Source of the DNA: Fomes fomentarius
Taxonomy: Eukaryota; Basidiomycota; Agaricomycetes; Polyporales; Polyporaceae
Length of the DNA stretch: 64,000 nucleotides
Direction: 5' to 3'
NCBI GenBank assembly: GCA_022606135.1
Contig: JABYQN010000011.1
Coordinates: 1,488,001-1,552,000, forward strand
In this document: piece by piece, positions 37,162 to 49,297 of the stretch
Position numbering within the stretch: position 1 is the first letter of the stretch
Layout of the letters: the number at the start of each line of letters is the position of its first letter
Program-made: the position numbers and the translations under genes
The notes under the pieces: generated by a model
Database searches by the model: none
What the model was told of the DNA's origin: nothing
Seen by the model: only the letters and a program-made list of their open reading frames with translations

Positions 37162-40060
37162 TTACCAAAACTTGCCAAACACGCTTGCCCTGCCCGGCGC
37201 GCCCAACAGCATGCCCACCCCCTCCTGTATGGCTACGCTAACAGGCCGCATGGGTGCAGAGTCGAACACATGTGGACACGGTTGCGACAGCGGCGCGGGG
37301 TTGAGACGTGGATGCTCCAGTTCGCGCTCGTATATCGACGGCTGTCGAGATTCACGCCCTGATTGATCGTACTGCGGCTGGTCGAACGCGCTCCGCGCAG
37401 CTCGAAGACGGCTGAGTATCTGTCGCGACTGTCAGTTTGAAAGCGATGACGAGGAGCGTGACTTCGCGAAGCGATGCAGGTAGTAGTACAGGGGGCTACA
37501 GGTCGCGCCGGTGACAGCTTGCGCGGCCATCAAGCGATAATGTGCCAGATGGTCGCGCAGCTCCGTATGGAAGGACATCGACAACGCACCTGTTCATACA
37601 AGGCGATCTCGCCATCGAGATGTTCCTTTGCGAGCTCCTGGAAATCCTCTGCCTTCTGTGTATGGTATGTATCCATCTCCGCCATGGTAGTGTTTAGTAC
37701 GGTCTCGCATCGTGCGGCCATCTCCTCGTCCTCCTACAAGACGCGTTCAGATCGCTTGGAAAGGAAATGGCAACATGAATCAACCTACCTTCCCTTCTCG
37801 TATTGAATCATGGTATCTTGACAAGGTGGACCTGTGGGTATCCACGACCGGCTAGATGCGATAAGGTATGCTCAGTTTAACGTATCTCAGCAACACAGCA
37901 AGTAAGGTTCATATATCATACCGCATACAGCGTCGACGGATGGGCGACGTTCTTGAACGCCTCATGCGTCACAAGCTGTGTCCTCCGCGCCTGAAAACAA
38001 ACCATAGCTATTAGCGTACCCCGCCGGTAACTCCGAACATACACTACATTGGCGCGTACGTGATCATCATACAGGTCCGCCACAATCTGAAGCGTATCTG
38101 ACGTCTTCTGTATCGCCTTGGTCAACTTCAGGCAACCTTAGCACGCAGAATAGAGGAATGAGTGACTGCGGTCGCTAGCCCAACGCAAGGGAACGGAAGG
38201 ACGCACTCTCGCACCCTTCTCGCCAGCACCACGCGCCCTCTTCATTGACGTGGCCCTGAGTGCTCGCGTTTGGTTCCTCGTCATCATCTTCGCTAATGCC
38301 TGTCGTAGGAGCCTGCGCGAGAGGCTTTGCAGTGATCAGGGAGAGCAAGGAGTATGATAGCAGCCTCTCGGCCTTCGACATCTCTGCATCATGCGTCAGC
38401 TAGAGGCCATTGCAGCTTGAAGCGGGGTAGATGTTCACCGACACGGGCCTCGCGCACTTTACCGAAGATATTGCGCAAGCCCTGCACGCCCTTCCCAACA
38501 GCGCGCGTATGGTTGACGAACCGATCGATGGCCTCCGACGCCTCGTCTGAGTCGACGTTAAACGCAGGGTGATAGACGTTCGCAAAGAACGACGGCCCCT
38601 TCGGCGGCAACGAGAGGTAGTGCGGAAGTTGCTTCTTCCACTCCTGTGTGCAGGTGAGCATCAGGCGCATTTAGTCTACAATCGACTCGTGAACGCACCA
38701 CATCGCTCTCGCAGCCCAGGAAGAAAGTGAGTACCTCCGCATATCGCGCGACAGGATGTCTAACGACGCGGTTGATGTAACGCTCGAGGTCTCCTCTCCG
38801 CGCCTCCACAAAGTCTTCACTGAACCGGCCCGCATACTGCTTCTCGGGAAGCGGTGGCAGCGCGACACCAGGAAGGAGGCGTGACAGAGCTGTATGCAGC
38901 GCGACGAAGTGGGAGAATCGTCTATGCACGGTGATGCGCATCGGCGAGGGAGGCTCTGCGTCGGGATCTGTCTCCAGATCAGAGGAATCCGAGGCTTGAC
39001 GAGAGTGAGAGAGCGCAGCGAACGCAGTCGTGACCGTGTACACGGTATAAGCACCAGATAGCGTTGAGGTGCGCTTGGATGGGGAGTGGACGAGGACGCG
39101 GAAGGGGGGAACCTTGGTTCGCCATGACGGGCCTGCTTCCACGAAATGACGCTCCGCTTCGGCGAGGTTGCCAAGGACGCTTTCCCGCTTAGCGTCGTCT
39201 TCGTCCGTATAGCTGGGCAGTCGTGGAGGATGGGAACTAGACGAGTCCTGTGAGTCGCCTTGCAGCACGAACTCCTCCGCGCCGCTTGTTACGAAGCTTG
39301 AGAACCTGTTGAGGCTCTTGCCCCCGAGCAGACTGCGCCTGAAGCTTGGGAACCATTCTCCCGTGGTCTGTGGTACAATGGGAGTGGTCGCGTGCTCGCG
39401 CGTGGGGGATCCAGAACCACGCGGGGTAATGGACCCTGTTGAGGCCTCGCGACGACTCCGTTGCCGAGCATGGTAGGGCGGGATCTCGAGACCTTCCGAG
39501 TGCGCGAACTCCGCTGTAAACTACCGGATTGTTCACGAGTTGGCCAAGGGGCGAAGGGAAGGCATACGCACGATGTAGTAAGAGCGAGGAATGAGACCAA
39601 TCTCTCCTCCTCCCAGCTCTGAGCTCCTGTCCCGCGCCGATTTCGCCAGCCGAGCGAGACTCCACCCCTCCCCAACATCCTCCCGCACGATCTCCAGGTC
39701 ATCGCCGGCCTCGACGCTCGTGAGTTCGCGGAACTCGGCTTTGCCTTGGAAGGTGTATAGTGCGCGGGCTGGTCGGACTTGCTCGGCGTCCAGCGAGCCC
39801 TCCTCGTCCACGCTTTCTGCGCGATCAGGTTGCTCTGCTTCCTCTTCTTTCACCACGACTGCCACCCCCGCTCCGTTGCTAGTTGCGTTGAGGCTCAGGC
39901 GTGGGCTTCCGTCGGGGTTAGTTAGAGATACAGTCCAAGCGGCGGATGTATTGATACCGGAATCAAATTCGAGGTCGCTGGAGTGCGGGCGTGAAAGGCC
40001 TTGGGGTATCTGAAGGAGACCGGCCTTGGGTGATGTGCTGGAAACGGGTATATCGGTCAT
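37162..40060 (-). CDS. SH3-PX-BAR sorting nexin
   Basis: The ATG at 40060 opens MTDIPVSSTSPKAG. An SH3 domain follows (ARALYTFQGKAEFRELTSVEAGDDLEIV, ending GLIPRSYY). After a linker rich in Ser and Pro, the PX domain spans about 39080-38700 (RFSHFVALHTALSRLLPGV, LPPLPEKQYAGRF, RRGDLERYINRVVRHP), with phosphoinositide-binding Arg and Lys positions present. Exons 38670-37162 give a helical region (EASEAIDRFVNHTRAVGKG, QKAEDFQELAKEHLDGE) consistent with a BAR domain. The end is probably GKFW with the stop at 37162. This layout resembles the SNX9 group, which acts in endocytosis and endosomal membrane bending. Not all internal splice sites were fixed. Confidence 0.82.
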
Positions 40061-40457
40061 GTCTAGTCGTTCGCAAGATGGATGAGTGCTTGGTAGGTAG
40101 CGTTGCGTGAGATGAGGGTCAAAGTTAAGGTCGTAGTGTTAGAGAAGTCGCGTTACATTCGCACAATGTCGTAGATCGAAGCACAGTGGGCGACAGCAGA
40201 GAGGGCACAAGAGTCGTGCAGTACGAGCGTCGTCGTAAAGGAGAGAGACATGCAAGATGCACAGGAGAGGCAGAAACCAGACGGCCTGGGAGTCGGCTGT
40301 CGACATAATCGCTCACTTCAGCTTCTCCTCTCGACCACCAATCGTTACGACTCTCGCGTTCCCTCGTGTTACAAGCATGCACAGCTGTGTTGTGTACTCT
40401 ATGGCTACATGACAAGATCTGCTTTTCTACATGGAGCCTCGACAACGTTGTACGCAT

Positions 40458-41600
40458 TCACTCAAGATCGGGGAAGCCGATGTTGCCCCAGCCAGTCCAG
40501 TATGGCTTACCGAGGCGTTTGTGGTTGTTCTTCTCCACACCCGCCAGCTCCTTCACGTCCTCCTCAGCCAGATCGATGATCTTCGCGTTCTCTGTGATGC
40601 GCTGGGCCGTCACAGACTTCGGGATCACTGTGGAAAATGTGGATATTAGAAGGACGTAGGTGCGAGAGACAATCATGGGACTGACCGTTCACCCCCGGAC
40701 GGTTCGCGTGGAGCGAGATCAAGATGGTGGAGGGCGAGACCTTGTACTTGTCCGCAAGCCTCTTGACCACCTCGTTCTCTCGGAGGGGTGCGTCTTGGGA
40801 GCCGAGAGGCGAGTACGCAGTGACGACGATGCCGTGCTTCCTGCACTCCTCGACGATATCCTCCTGCAAGCATTGCCTAGGTTTACCCGGTCAGGTGCGT
40901 CATCCCTCATGCACTTAGGCAATGCGTATTGCGCTTACGGGTGCGATTCGATCTGATCGACCGCGGGGACGACAGTCGCAAACTTCAAGAGCTCCCTCAG
41001 GTACTCAACGGAGAAGTTCGACACGCCGATCGCCTTGACCTTGTCCGGGTTCTCCTTGTACACCTTCTCCATGTCCCGCCACGTGTCGCGCCAGTCGCGC
41101 TCCTTGTCCGCCCGGCCCTCCTTCATCGGGCACGGCCAGTGCATCAACCAGAGGTCGAGGTACGGTGTGTCGAGCTGCTTGAGCGAGTACTCCAGCGCGC
41201 CCGCGACGTTCCTGTGGTCCGGGTTGTTGAGCTTCGTCGTGAGGAATATCTCCTCCCGCGGCACGCCGGAGGCCTTGATCCCCAACCCGACTTCCTTCTC
41301 GTTCGCTAAAGTTGGGCATGTCTGTCAGTACTGGCAATGTCGCCGCGAGCAAGGACAGAATAACGGAGAGGCCACGTACCATATCCAGTTGCGGTGTCGA
41401 GGTGCCGGTAGCCAATCTTGAGGGCGTGCTCTACCGCCTTCTCGACCTCACCAGGTTGCGACCGCCAGGTCCCTGCAGATAGTTACCACCGTAAATAACC
41501 ACGATTGTCCCTCGTTACGCGTCGATAGGCCCCACGTACCAAGTCCCAAAGTGGGCATCTCAGCCCCAGTGTTCAGCTTCGTGCTCTTGTGTGCCGGCAT
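40458..41600 (-). CDS. aldo-keto reductase
   Basis: Join 41600-41540, 41472-41380, 41305-40939, 40876-40686, 40627-40458, giving 293 residues. These enzymes reduce aldehydes and ketones with NADPH in the cytosol. The catalytic tetrad is visible: Asp46 and Tyr51 in LDTATGYANE, Lys76 in FLTTKLN and His107 in LWLMHWP. Further marks are AIGVSNFS, VVPAVDQIESHP, VTAYSPLGS and the cofactor loop VIPKSVTAQRI. Four introns have canonical ends and consistent phases. A TATA box at 41710-41717 and a 100-bp tandem repeat lie upstream. The usual family length is 280-330, so it is complete. Confidence 0.93.
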
Positions 41601-41709
41601 TGCGAATGTCACGAAGTCCTATTCAATATTCAGAGTCCGTGTTGCGGGTCGAAATGGATCGGATGGATGGGAGAGTGCTTGCCTGCCGTGAGGACCAGAG
41701 TGTGTGGAG

Positions 41710-41717
41710 TATTTATA
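41710..41717 (-). promoter_or_regulatory. TATA box of the aldo-keto reductase gene
   Basis: A perfect TATAAATA on the minus strand, 110 nt upstream of the ATG at 41600. Confidence 0.6.
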
Positions 41718-41828
41718 CCAACGAGCTCCTCCGAGAGCCACACGGGCGTGCCGTGGTCCGTGATCATGAGTACCCATGGCCATTCACCCGTCATAGTTGC
41801 CACACGAGCCGAAAATCGAAATCGTCTG

Positions 41829-42031
41829 TCTGCTTGATAATACGCTCAATATTCGCCCAAGCTGCTGACGAATGCGCGAGAAGAGGCCAGTCCAGCAATC
41901 GAGCAGCCCAATTCGCGCGCGATGCCTATCTGCTTGGTGATACGCTCCTTCAATTTCGCTTAAAAGGTGCTGACGAATGCACGAGAAGAGGCAAGTCCAG
42001 CAATCGAACAGCTCACTTCCCGTTCGATGGC
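41829..42031. repeat. two-unit direct tandem repeat, period 100 bp
   Basis: Units start at 41829 and 41929. They share tctgcttg.t.atacgctc, gctgacgaatgc.cgagaag and agtccagcaatcga.cagc. The repeat lies about 110 bp upstream of the aldo-keto reductase TATA box and 360 bp beyond the 3' end of the membrane-protein gene at 42399. Confidence 0.75.
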
Positions 42032-42398
42032 TCGATAAGATGACAATGCACGTGCAAGAAGTTTCCAACAGCGCATGCGCAAATAATAGAAGACGGCGAC
42101 GTCGACGGTGTCCGCTGAACCTCCGTGTTCCAGTACTCCACGAGGAGGTCATGATTGACGGCGTTGAACCTGCGCCGGGGCGGGCGAAGTGGATGTACCT
42201 AAGGTTCGATTGCCGGTGCCGTAACCGAAGCGTTGGTATACAATGTACTGGTACAATACGTATGCGTCGCCCATTGTCGACGAAGTGTATAGACATCAGA
42301 AGTGAATGAACAGGATACGATAATGATCGAAGAACGGGTAAAGAAAGGAAGATAGTAGAAACTCCCCACCACCAAAGAAAGCCGTGAGGAACGTTCTA

Positions 42399-43930
42399 TT
42401 ACTTCGGTGGTGGAGAAGGAGGCCCGAACTGTAGAGAGGACAGACGAACCGAGGATCGAGAGTCCTTCCCCAACCCAGGCGGCGGCATGGGAAGCGACGG
42501 GGTTGTGCTGACCCGCCGAATCGTCTTGACCTCGCTGCTCGTGCTGGTCGGGTTGTATGCGAAGATCGACTGCGGCGACGTGAATGTGGTCGCACTGCGC
42601 GGACCATCTGTACAATGGGAAGAGTCAGCCTCGGGATGTGGTTCTGTTCTGTTCGAGAACAGGAAGGTCGCAGTATACTGACCGCTTTGCCAGCGCAACC
42701 AGCTAGACACAGGGCTCGCGGCGATCTGGAGCTGCCTGAGCTGCTGCTGGTGTCTCCGCCGCCGCCGGATAAGAATCCAGGCGAGGAATCCGACGATCAG
42801 CAGGAAGATGACGCTTCCGAGGACCGCCCCCACGATGACACCCTCACGATGGGGATTGTTGTCGGGATGAGGATTGTCATCGGGAGCGGGATTGTTGCCG
42901 GAATGTTGCTGTTGCGGATCATTGGAGGACCGGTTGTTGCAGACGAAGACGTAGTCGAGAATATACGGAGCGTCCGCTGGCGCAGTGACGTTAATGGTTA
43001 GCGAGTGATTACTGGCAGGCAGTATCTGCGATTGGAAGAAGAATTGATTGCGAGTGCACATCTTCACGGCCGACAGAGAACCGCCATGGAAAGTTGTTCC
43101 ATTGATGGAATACAAAGCAATAGGCATGGGCCCAGGCAGGAGAATACCCATCACATAGATTTGCGTACCTGGCATGAAAGGTGGTGATCAGAGAACGCAT
43201 CATATTAGCGGCGGGGCGCGCATACCAAAGAACTCCACAGTGACAGTGCCATTGGCGGTTGTGAAATGAGTGGTCCCTTTCACAGCATTGCTGTCGACCG
43301 TAGTGAGTATCCATTTGTCGCCGTACTTGAAAGATGATTGGACGTCGTTGACGACAAGGCATGTTTTATCAGGAGGCGCAATCCCTGTTCCACCGACGCC
43401 ACATCTGGCCAATGCGCTAGTGATGAGTACCTGTCAAACAGAAGCATGGTTATATATTAATCATTCCCTGTACGCCGAGCTCGACACTTACATCTTTGCC
43501 ATTGCTTCCATCTTTGTTCCCGCCTGCACCAGAACCACCATTGCCTTGTCTGTTGTCCTGTTTGTGGTGACCTTCGTCATCGGAGTGGTCGGAGTGGTCG
43601 GAGTGGTCGGAGTGATCCTCGCGGTCACGGATATTGCCACGTTCGCGTTCGAAGGATGCCGAAGTCGAAGGCAGGGGGCACCTAATCTCACAGAGGAAAG
43701 ATCTACGTGAAATGCACATCAGATTACTCGCTAAGTAGCGGAGGACAGCAGGAATACCTCGAAGAGCCCGCCTCAACCGTTTGAAGCCTCTCAGATGACC
43801 CGTCATTGGAGGCGGTAGAGTAGGATACGCCAGACGCTAGCAGTGATAAGAGTTGGTGAGAGATAACAGGAGGCGAGACGGGACGAGGGGGCGAAAATGG
43901 GAGGTTGGTAGAGTTCTGGTTCTGAGTCAT
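42399..43930 (-). CDS. single-pass membrane protein with DHS repeats
   Basis: Proposed start MTQNQNSTNLPFSPP at 43930. Spliced exons add a charged low-complexity part with four DHS units, then a Cys-containing domain (ARCGVGGTGIAPPDKTC, VKGTTHFTTANGTVTVEFFG, GILLPGPMPIALYSING, CTRNQFFFQSQ, NHSLTINVTAPADAPYILDYVFVC). One transmembrane segment (VIVGAVLGSVIFLLIVGFLAW) is followed by a basic stop-transfer run and a Ser/Pro-rich tail ending SPPPK. The domain-plus-helix arrangement recurs at 45434-46282. Agaricomycetes have many such proteins of unknown role; the N-glycosylation sites suggest the Cys domain lies outside. No clear signal peptide is seen, so the 5' model is uncertain. Confidence 0.65.
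43582..43617. repeat. 9-bp minisatellite, four units
   Basis: Unit ggagtggtc, with the last unit ggagtgatc. Read on the minus strand in frame it encodes repeated Asp-His-Ser in the membrane protein at 42399-43930. Confidence 0.8.
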
Positions 43931-43934
43931 TCAA

Positions 43935-45430
43935 AGCGGAAGGTGCGTACTGCGCCATTAGCAGGCAATCGTAACCCTGCGCCAGCCTGTGAGCTGGACA
44001 TAGCCATCGGTCTCGTCTGCTTGTCTCCGACGGGTTCGATAGGACCGGCCATATCAGAAATATCTAGTATGCTCGTTGATACATGCCATCGTCATCGCTA
44101 GTTCTGAGGGATACGTACTGACTGGGGCGCCGCCTGGTGTCACTGACCCAATGCGTTCAACGCACAGCAAGAGGGCGACCCGCAAGAGATAGATGGGGGG
44201 AGCCTTATCCCTCGCGGGGAAAGCCTATTAGTATGGTGGGGAGCCATGCAAGACCCAGCGAAGCGGCATGGCCCATGCCTTCCGCAACACATCTGTTCAA
44301 CAGCTAGGTCTCTTCACCCGTCAATAGATATCGAGATGTCCCAGCGGCATTGGCACCGGGATTCATCCACGAGGCTATGGCAACTGGAGGTCGCCATGAG
44401 AAAGCCGACCTGAGCCCGATGAATTGTTCCGAGCTGTCATGAGTAAAGTTTGCGCCGGACGAACATTCATAGTTGGTTGGACGTGCCACAACTGCCACCC
44501 AGAGCTATTGAGCGTACGTTTGGGAGTGTAGACTGCTCAGACCAGAAGGTGCTCTCGCTCGCAGCCAGGGACCGCGGTTAGACTTTGCTGAGTCGTCAGA
44601 TGTTCGGTGGCACTAAGCTAGCGGGGAGGTGTCGTTACACCGGCAGAACAGCTTCATGAGAAACACGGCCGTATCCACAGTAATAATAATCAGACCAATC
44701 GTGGTCTTCGAGAATCGGGATTGAGATGTCATGTCGACGTCTGGCATCCCACTTCACAAGAGCGAGGCGCAATAGGGCCACTTCCCTGGGATGCGGTGTG
44801 CATCGTGCGATGCAGGATGTCCGTCAAATGACGGTCGCAGGATGATGGTGGTCACGAATCACGATGCAGAGCGTACAGACGCGCAAGGTGAGTGCCGCAA
44901 TTGAATAGATAAGGTTTCCCTGCTGTGCACAATCTTATCTACGTATTGGCGCCGTCTTGGCAAGAATGAAATGCAGTGATCATGAATTCGGACAACCAAA
45001 TTCTCCTCCCATAATGAGCATCCGGGACAGCTGGTATGCTCCGTTCGCGGCACATCAAGCAAGGGCTATAGACGTGAATGGAATCCAACTTATTGACAGA
45101 TTGCGAAGCGGTCAAGCCTGATGGATCATAATTGTGTCATACTAAGTGTATAGGTGTTCAACCCACCGAAGGAACTTCCGAAACGACTGAATGACACAAT
45201 GTAGTGTATTACAAAGAATAAGAAGCGTCCGAGGGAGGATGTCTGATGACTGAAAAGAAAAACACTCTCGATCATTGATTGGTCCGAAGATCTCTGAACC
45301 ACACTGCTGCGCTAGTGGGGGACCCGGGATAGCGACCATAGGAGCATACGCGGGCCACACTACGTGTATCACCTGTACGGTAACCCCGGTAGTGATCAGA
45401 GTTTACACAGAGGTATGAGGAGTAATGGGG
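43935..45430. other. intergenic region, no gene recognised
   Basis: Short open frames only. A possible 3' exon of the neighbouring membrane protein (after a GTAAGC donor at the 45434 stop) could lie near 45370-45280, but is not supported by comparison with its paralogue. Confidence 0.4.
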
Positions 45431-45433
45431 TGC

Positions 45434-46282
45434 TTACAAAGGAAACCAGCTTCCAGTGTGCCTCGGGTGCGGGCCGATGCTAAATTTGACGCGTCGCTGA
45501 GGACGTCTCCTCCGCCGTACGGAGAGGTAGACGAGGGCCGCAGAGATCAGTAGGAAGACGACACTTCCAAGAATTGCTCCTATTATAGCTCCCTCGGGTA
45601 TCGCGTGACTCGGTTCCGCCGATGGAGGGTCTGTTGGGCCAGTAGTTCCCCCGGGCGTGCTCACTGAGGAGAGAGCTTCATCGCAGATGAAAACATAGTC
45701 AAGGATATACGGTGCAACTGTCGTCGCCTGAGTGACGTTGATGGTTAGCGTATGGTTTCCTCTTGGCAGTCTCTGGGAGTGGAAGAATAGCTGATTGCGA
45801 GTGCACGCTCCCACCGTGGACAGAGTAATTCCGCTGAGGGGGCCTTGTCCATCGATGAAATATGCAGCGTCGGGGTTGTCAGTGGGGAGAAGGACTCCCA
45901 TTGCAAGAATTTCCATCCCTGATACACAATTGGTCAGGAACGCTGACAGACTACTGGTGTGTCGTACAAACCAGTGAAGGTGACATTTGCCATAGATCCA
46001 ACGACGCTGGTGAAGTGGGTGGTACCTTTCACAGCGCCGCTGTTGGAAGTGGTGAGAACCCAGTTGTTACTGTACTCGAAGTTCGACCGGGCGTCGTTGG
46101 CCTTCGAACATCCGGCGGGGTAAGGAGGAGGGTTCGTTTGCCCACCGATGCCGCATTGTAGGAGAATATTGTTGATTGAAGGCTATAAACCCTCATAAGT
46201 GTGTTGAGTGCATTAGAAACGTATCGTCCCCAATGGCGTCTTTACAATGTCAACGTTCATCACTCACGTCTGGGCCAACCAT
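45434..46282 (-). CDS. single-pass membrane protein, paralogue
   Basis: A short first exon (MVGPD at 46282) joins to INNILLQCGIGGQTNPPPYP. Next come WVLTTSNSGAVKGTTHFTS, a splice to GMEILAMGVLLPTDNPDAAY, ACTRNQLFFHSQRL, NHTLTINVTQATTVAPYILD, YVFICDE, a transmembrane helix (AIIGAILGSVVFLLISAALVY) and a basic run RRRRRPQRR. The order matches the gene at 42399-43930 block for block, so the two are paralogues about 1.5 kb apart. The frame stops at 45434, where a GTAAG lies across the stop, so a further small exon is possible. The role is unknown; a surface-exposed domain is inferred from the glycosylation sites. Confidence 0.65.
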
Positions 46283-46289
46283 TGAAGGG

Positions 46290-47800
46290 ATGCGAGACGA
46301 GAACGACCTTCACAGAAGTGTCCTAGTAGACCATCAGTATACGCAACGGCCGCGTACAAGGGAATGTGATTTTACACTGACCGTAGTCCTGCAGCGCCCA
46401 GCGCAGATTAGAAGGGCGGGAGACGAGAGCGTTCATTTCTGAGCGGAGCGATGTACGAACTTATAGGCCTTGCCCTAGCTTGAGCGCGATCGCAGACCAT
46501 GAAAACACCATGTCACATTCTTCCTGTCGTGCTATTGGTCGTTCATTCATCTGTCGGTCAGCTGTGTTATTTGTGAGCGATAGGCAAGAAGGTAGTCACG
46601 AGGGGTTGTGTGCAGGATGAAAAGTCAGCGTACTTACTCGCTATGGAAACGGCTACCTGGTTGGAGTGCTAGCGCCCTCTCAAACCGGTGATACATGCTC
46701 CAGATTGTCATAGTCGCAAGGACCTGATGACCACTGCCGTATCCAAGCAGAACATGACATTTCTTCGAGACTTCAAGTTGAGGGTCACAATGTCATGCTG
46801 ACGTTCGTAATGAATGTAAGAATAAGTAATCGAGCGAGGTGCGGTGTGAATGATTCGATGCAACACGTCCATCAAAAGACCGTAGTGTAGTCAGAGAATG
46901 TCGGTTGCGTGGAAGCGCAACTCGGAGTAGGCAAGTGTTGCCGCCTCAAATGATTACGGATCTTATCTAGCCAAGGCTTCCTGAGGCCAGGCTTCGGAGG
47001 CGGCGCACTGGCAACCTGAGGCGCAACAGCGTGCCAAACATTGGTATAAGTGGGAAACCCTAATGTTTTTAGGGGGCGATTCTGGGTTCATTGGTGTTCC
47101 GAAAACAGAAGCAGAAGCAGCTGCAAATCATGATACTATGAAGACCGTACTGATTCATTCGAAGCGGAGCGCGATAGTTGGCCCTCAGGCTACCAGCAGC
47201 TTGAGGTATTGAAGTCGAGGTCCCGTTGGTTCGTGAGAGCGACAGTTGATGGCCCCCGTCAGACAAGGTGTGGGTGGTGCGATGCAATAGCACGTCTGTC
47301 AATTGACCGTAGCGTATTCATAGGTCATTGTACAAGAGATGAAAACACGCACCATGCCCTGGCCCTGGCGCCCTAAACTCATACTCAACCTAATCTAGCC
47401 GAAATCCCCAGATTATGCTTCTGATGGCCCCTCACGCCACAAGATGAACACAGCGGGGTATCCGCGTTGAGTAGAATTTGGACGATAACATATTAACAAG
47501 AAGCATGAACCGTTCCAATACACAGCTCGGACGAGATACCGATGCCAGCTTCCGACTGCGCGAGTCTCCGCGAGTCCCGAGAGTATTGCCCCGGCATCGC
47601 AACGATTACCGTCACACGCAGCTCAACAGCTTCTCCCGGACTGCCACCGGCTCTCTCCCGAGAATCGGCGATGTGGGACCTGTGACGATGATACACCTGC
47701 TGATCCCGGGACCGCTTGAGCCTCCCAACAGGTGCGCCATGCATGGCGTCACCTATGCCGAAATGTTCTGGATATGGCCAGCATTGAAGGTCGGTCACCT
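46290..47800. other. intergenic region, no gene recognised
   Basis: No supported gene. A long plus-strand frame (47478-48326) enters from here but is better explained as antisense to the minus-strand membrane protein. Confidence 0.4.
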
Positions 47801-47806
47801 CGACAG

Positions 47807-48410
47807 CTACGGGCTACGAAGTTCGTCAGGTTCCGGTGAGGAAACATCCAACAGGCCCGAACAGCTTACGCAGAGTCGATCCCAGCGAGCGTCCGACGAC
47901 ATGGGCCTACCGAGGAACATGTCTGACATTTTGGGTTGTGGTATGGATGGCGAGCCGAATGACAGAACCCGTCGACCACTGCGACGTATACGTGTGATGA
48001 TATATCGAGCCAGAAGAATCGAGAAGATGAGAATGACGATGACGGTAACAGCAGGGATGGTCGAGGATTCGTGGTGGCCGCTTCCGCCGGAGGTGCGTGA
48101 ACCTCCCGGTCGGCCTGCAGTCGTTCCGCCTTCAGAACTGCGAGTCACCAGAAACATATGTTTGAATTTGAAAGGGCCAATCTGCACTGCATTGTCAGTA
48201 CGGATTGTTCAGTGGATGTACATCATGCCGCATACGAAGTTGTTCGATTTGCCTGTTATAATGCGACCCGAGTGTTGCACTCGATTTGTCAGTGCTCCAG
48301 GCGAGGGCAAAGTGGGACCAGAATAGTGCGCGGGGACTCCGGAAAGGACTTGGGTTTCGTTCGTAACGCGACATTGTTGGGAGAAGGGAGACAGAAGCTC
48401 AAGAATCACC
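47807..48410 (-). CDS. probable small single-pass membrane protein
   Basis: The open minus frame 48187-47807 gives a Gly/Ser-rich stretch, a helix TVIVILIFSILLARYIITRI followed by RRSGRR, and a polar tail. This is the same layout as the two paralogues upstream, and it lies on the same strand next to them. An upstream exon near 48400-48210 (VTNETQVLSG, GKSNNFVCGMMYIH) may belong to it, but no conserved blocks were matched. Start and splice sites are unsure, and it could be a decayed family member. Confidence 0.35.
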
Positions 48411-49297
48411 TAGAGACCATAATAAGACAGACTCGATACCAGTGGACGAAAGGGCTTACTAAAAGACGCGAGAGTAGAATGAAGTGTGTGTTGAAACAGA
48501 TGGTGGGGCGGGGCGGGGCGTTCATGCATGCAGCATTTCTTCACCTGTCACCCGTGCGCGCCTGACTGAAGATGTAGTCTACGAGTCATAAAGGCTTGGA
48601 TGTCAGTACGCTGACCTGTCACTTTTCAAGTGAAAGCTGTAAACACTGACCATGGCGATGCTTGTGCGCTTTACTGCCTCAGCGCAAAGAACGGGTGTGA
48701 GCGGGAGAATGACATCTTGACTTGCGCAGCCGTGATGTCAGTAATGAGAACGCGGTAGATTTCCACAGAGAGGACCGAAGGTGTAGATCACTGGGAGAGT
48801 AGAGGATAGAGTGGGTAGAGGGGGAATTTATATAACTCACCTGAGTTTAAACTCCGTCCATGACTCACGATGCCGTCGTGCCGATGACTCCGAGTATAAC
48901 CATGACTGAACCCTATTCCACGGTAAAACAACGCAAACGCACCGGTCACATCGAACGTTTGAGCCATAAGTATGGCCATATAGGTGAGAACAGAACGGCG
49001 ATAGGCCACATCCCCATCTGAACATCTGACGCCCCCGACAGGAGAGCTTGCTGGATCCATCCATGATTTTACTCTTCACATTCTGTCATCAGCGGGACAT
49101 CCCCAGATGGTGTCATTCGCACGATCAACACAGTAACTAACAAACAGATAGTACCTATAGAAGCGATAGTATCACCTGTCAGCATCACTCTCATAATAGT
49201 CCTGGTGGAGGAGCACTCACAGTACTCGTACACGAACCTCGCCCCACCATGGCGTACAACAAAATAGCCCCCAACCATAATCAAGATCACAATCACA

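Noticed and set aside
42199..42225. Possible tRNA T-loop (ggttcgat)
   Set aside because: Flanking bases do not pair as a T-stem and no cloverleaf can be drawn.
47478..48326. Long plus-strand frame of 282 codons
   Set aside because: It is antisense to a minus-strand frame with a clear transmembrane helix and basic flank. Its own translation is Arg/Pro-rich with no domain.
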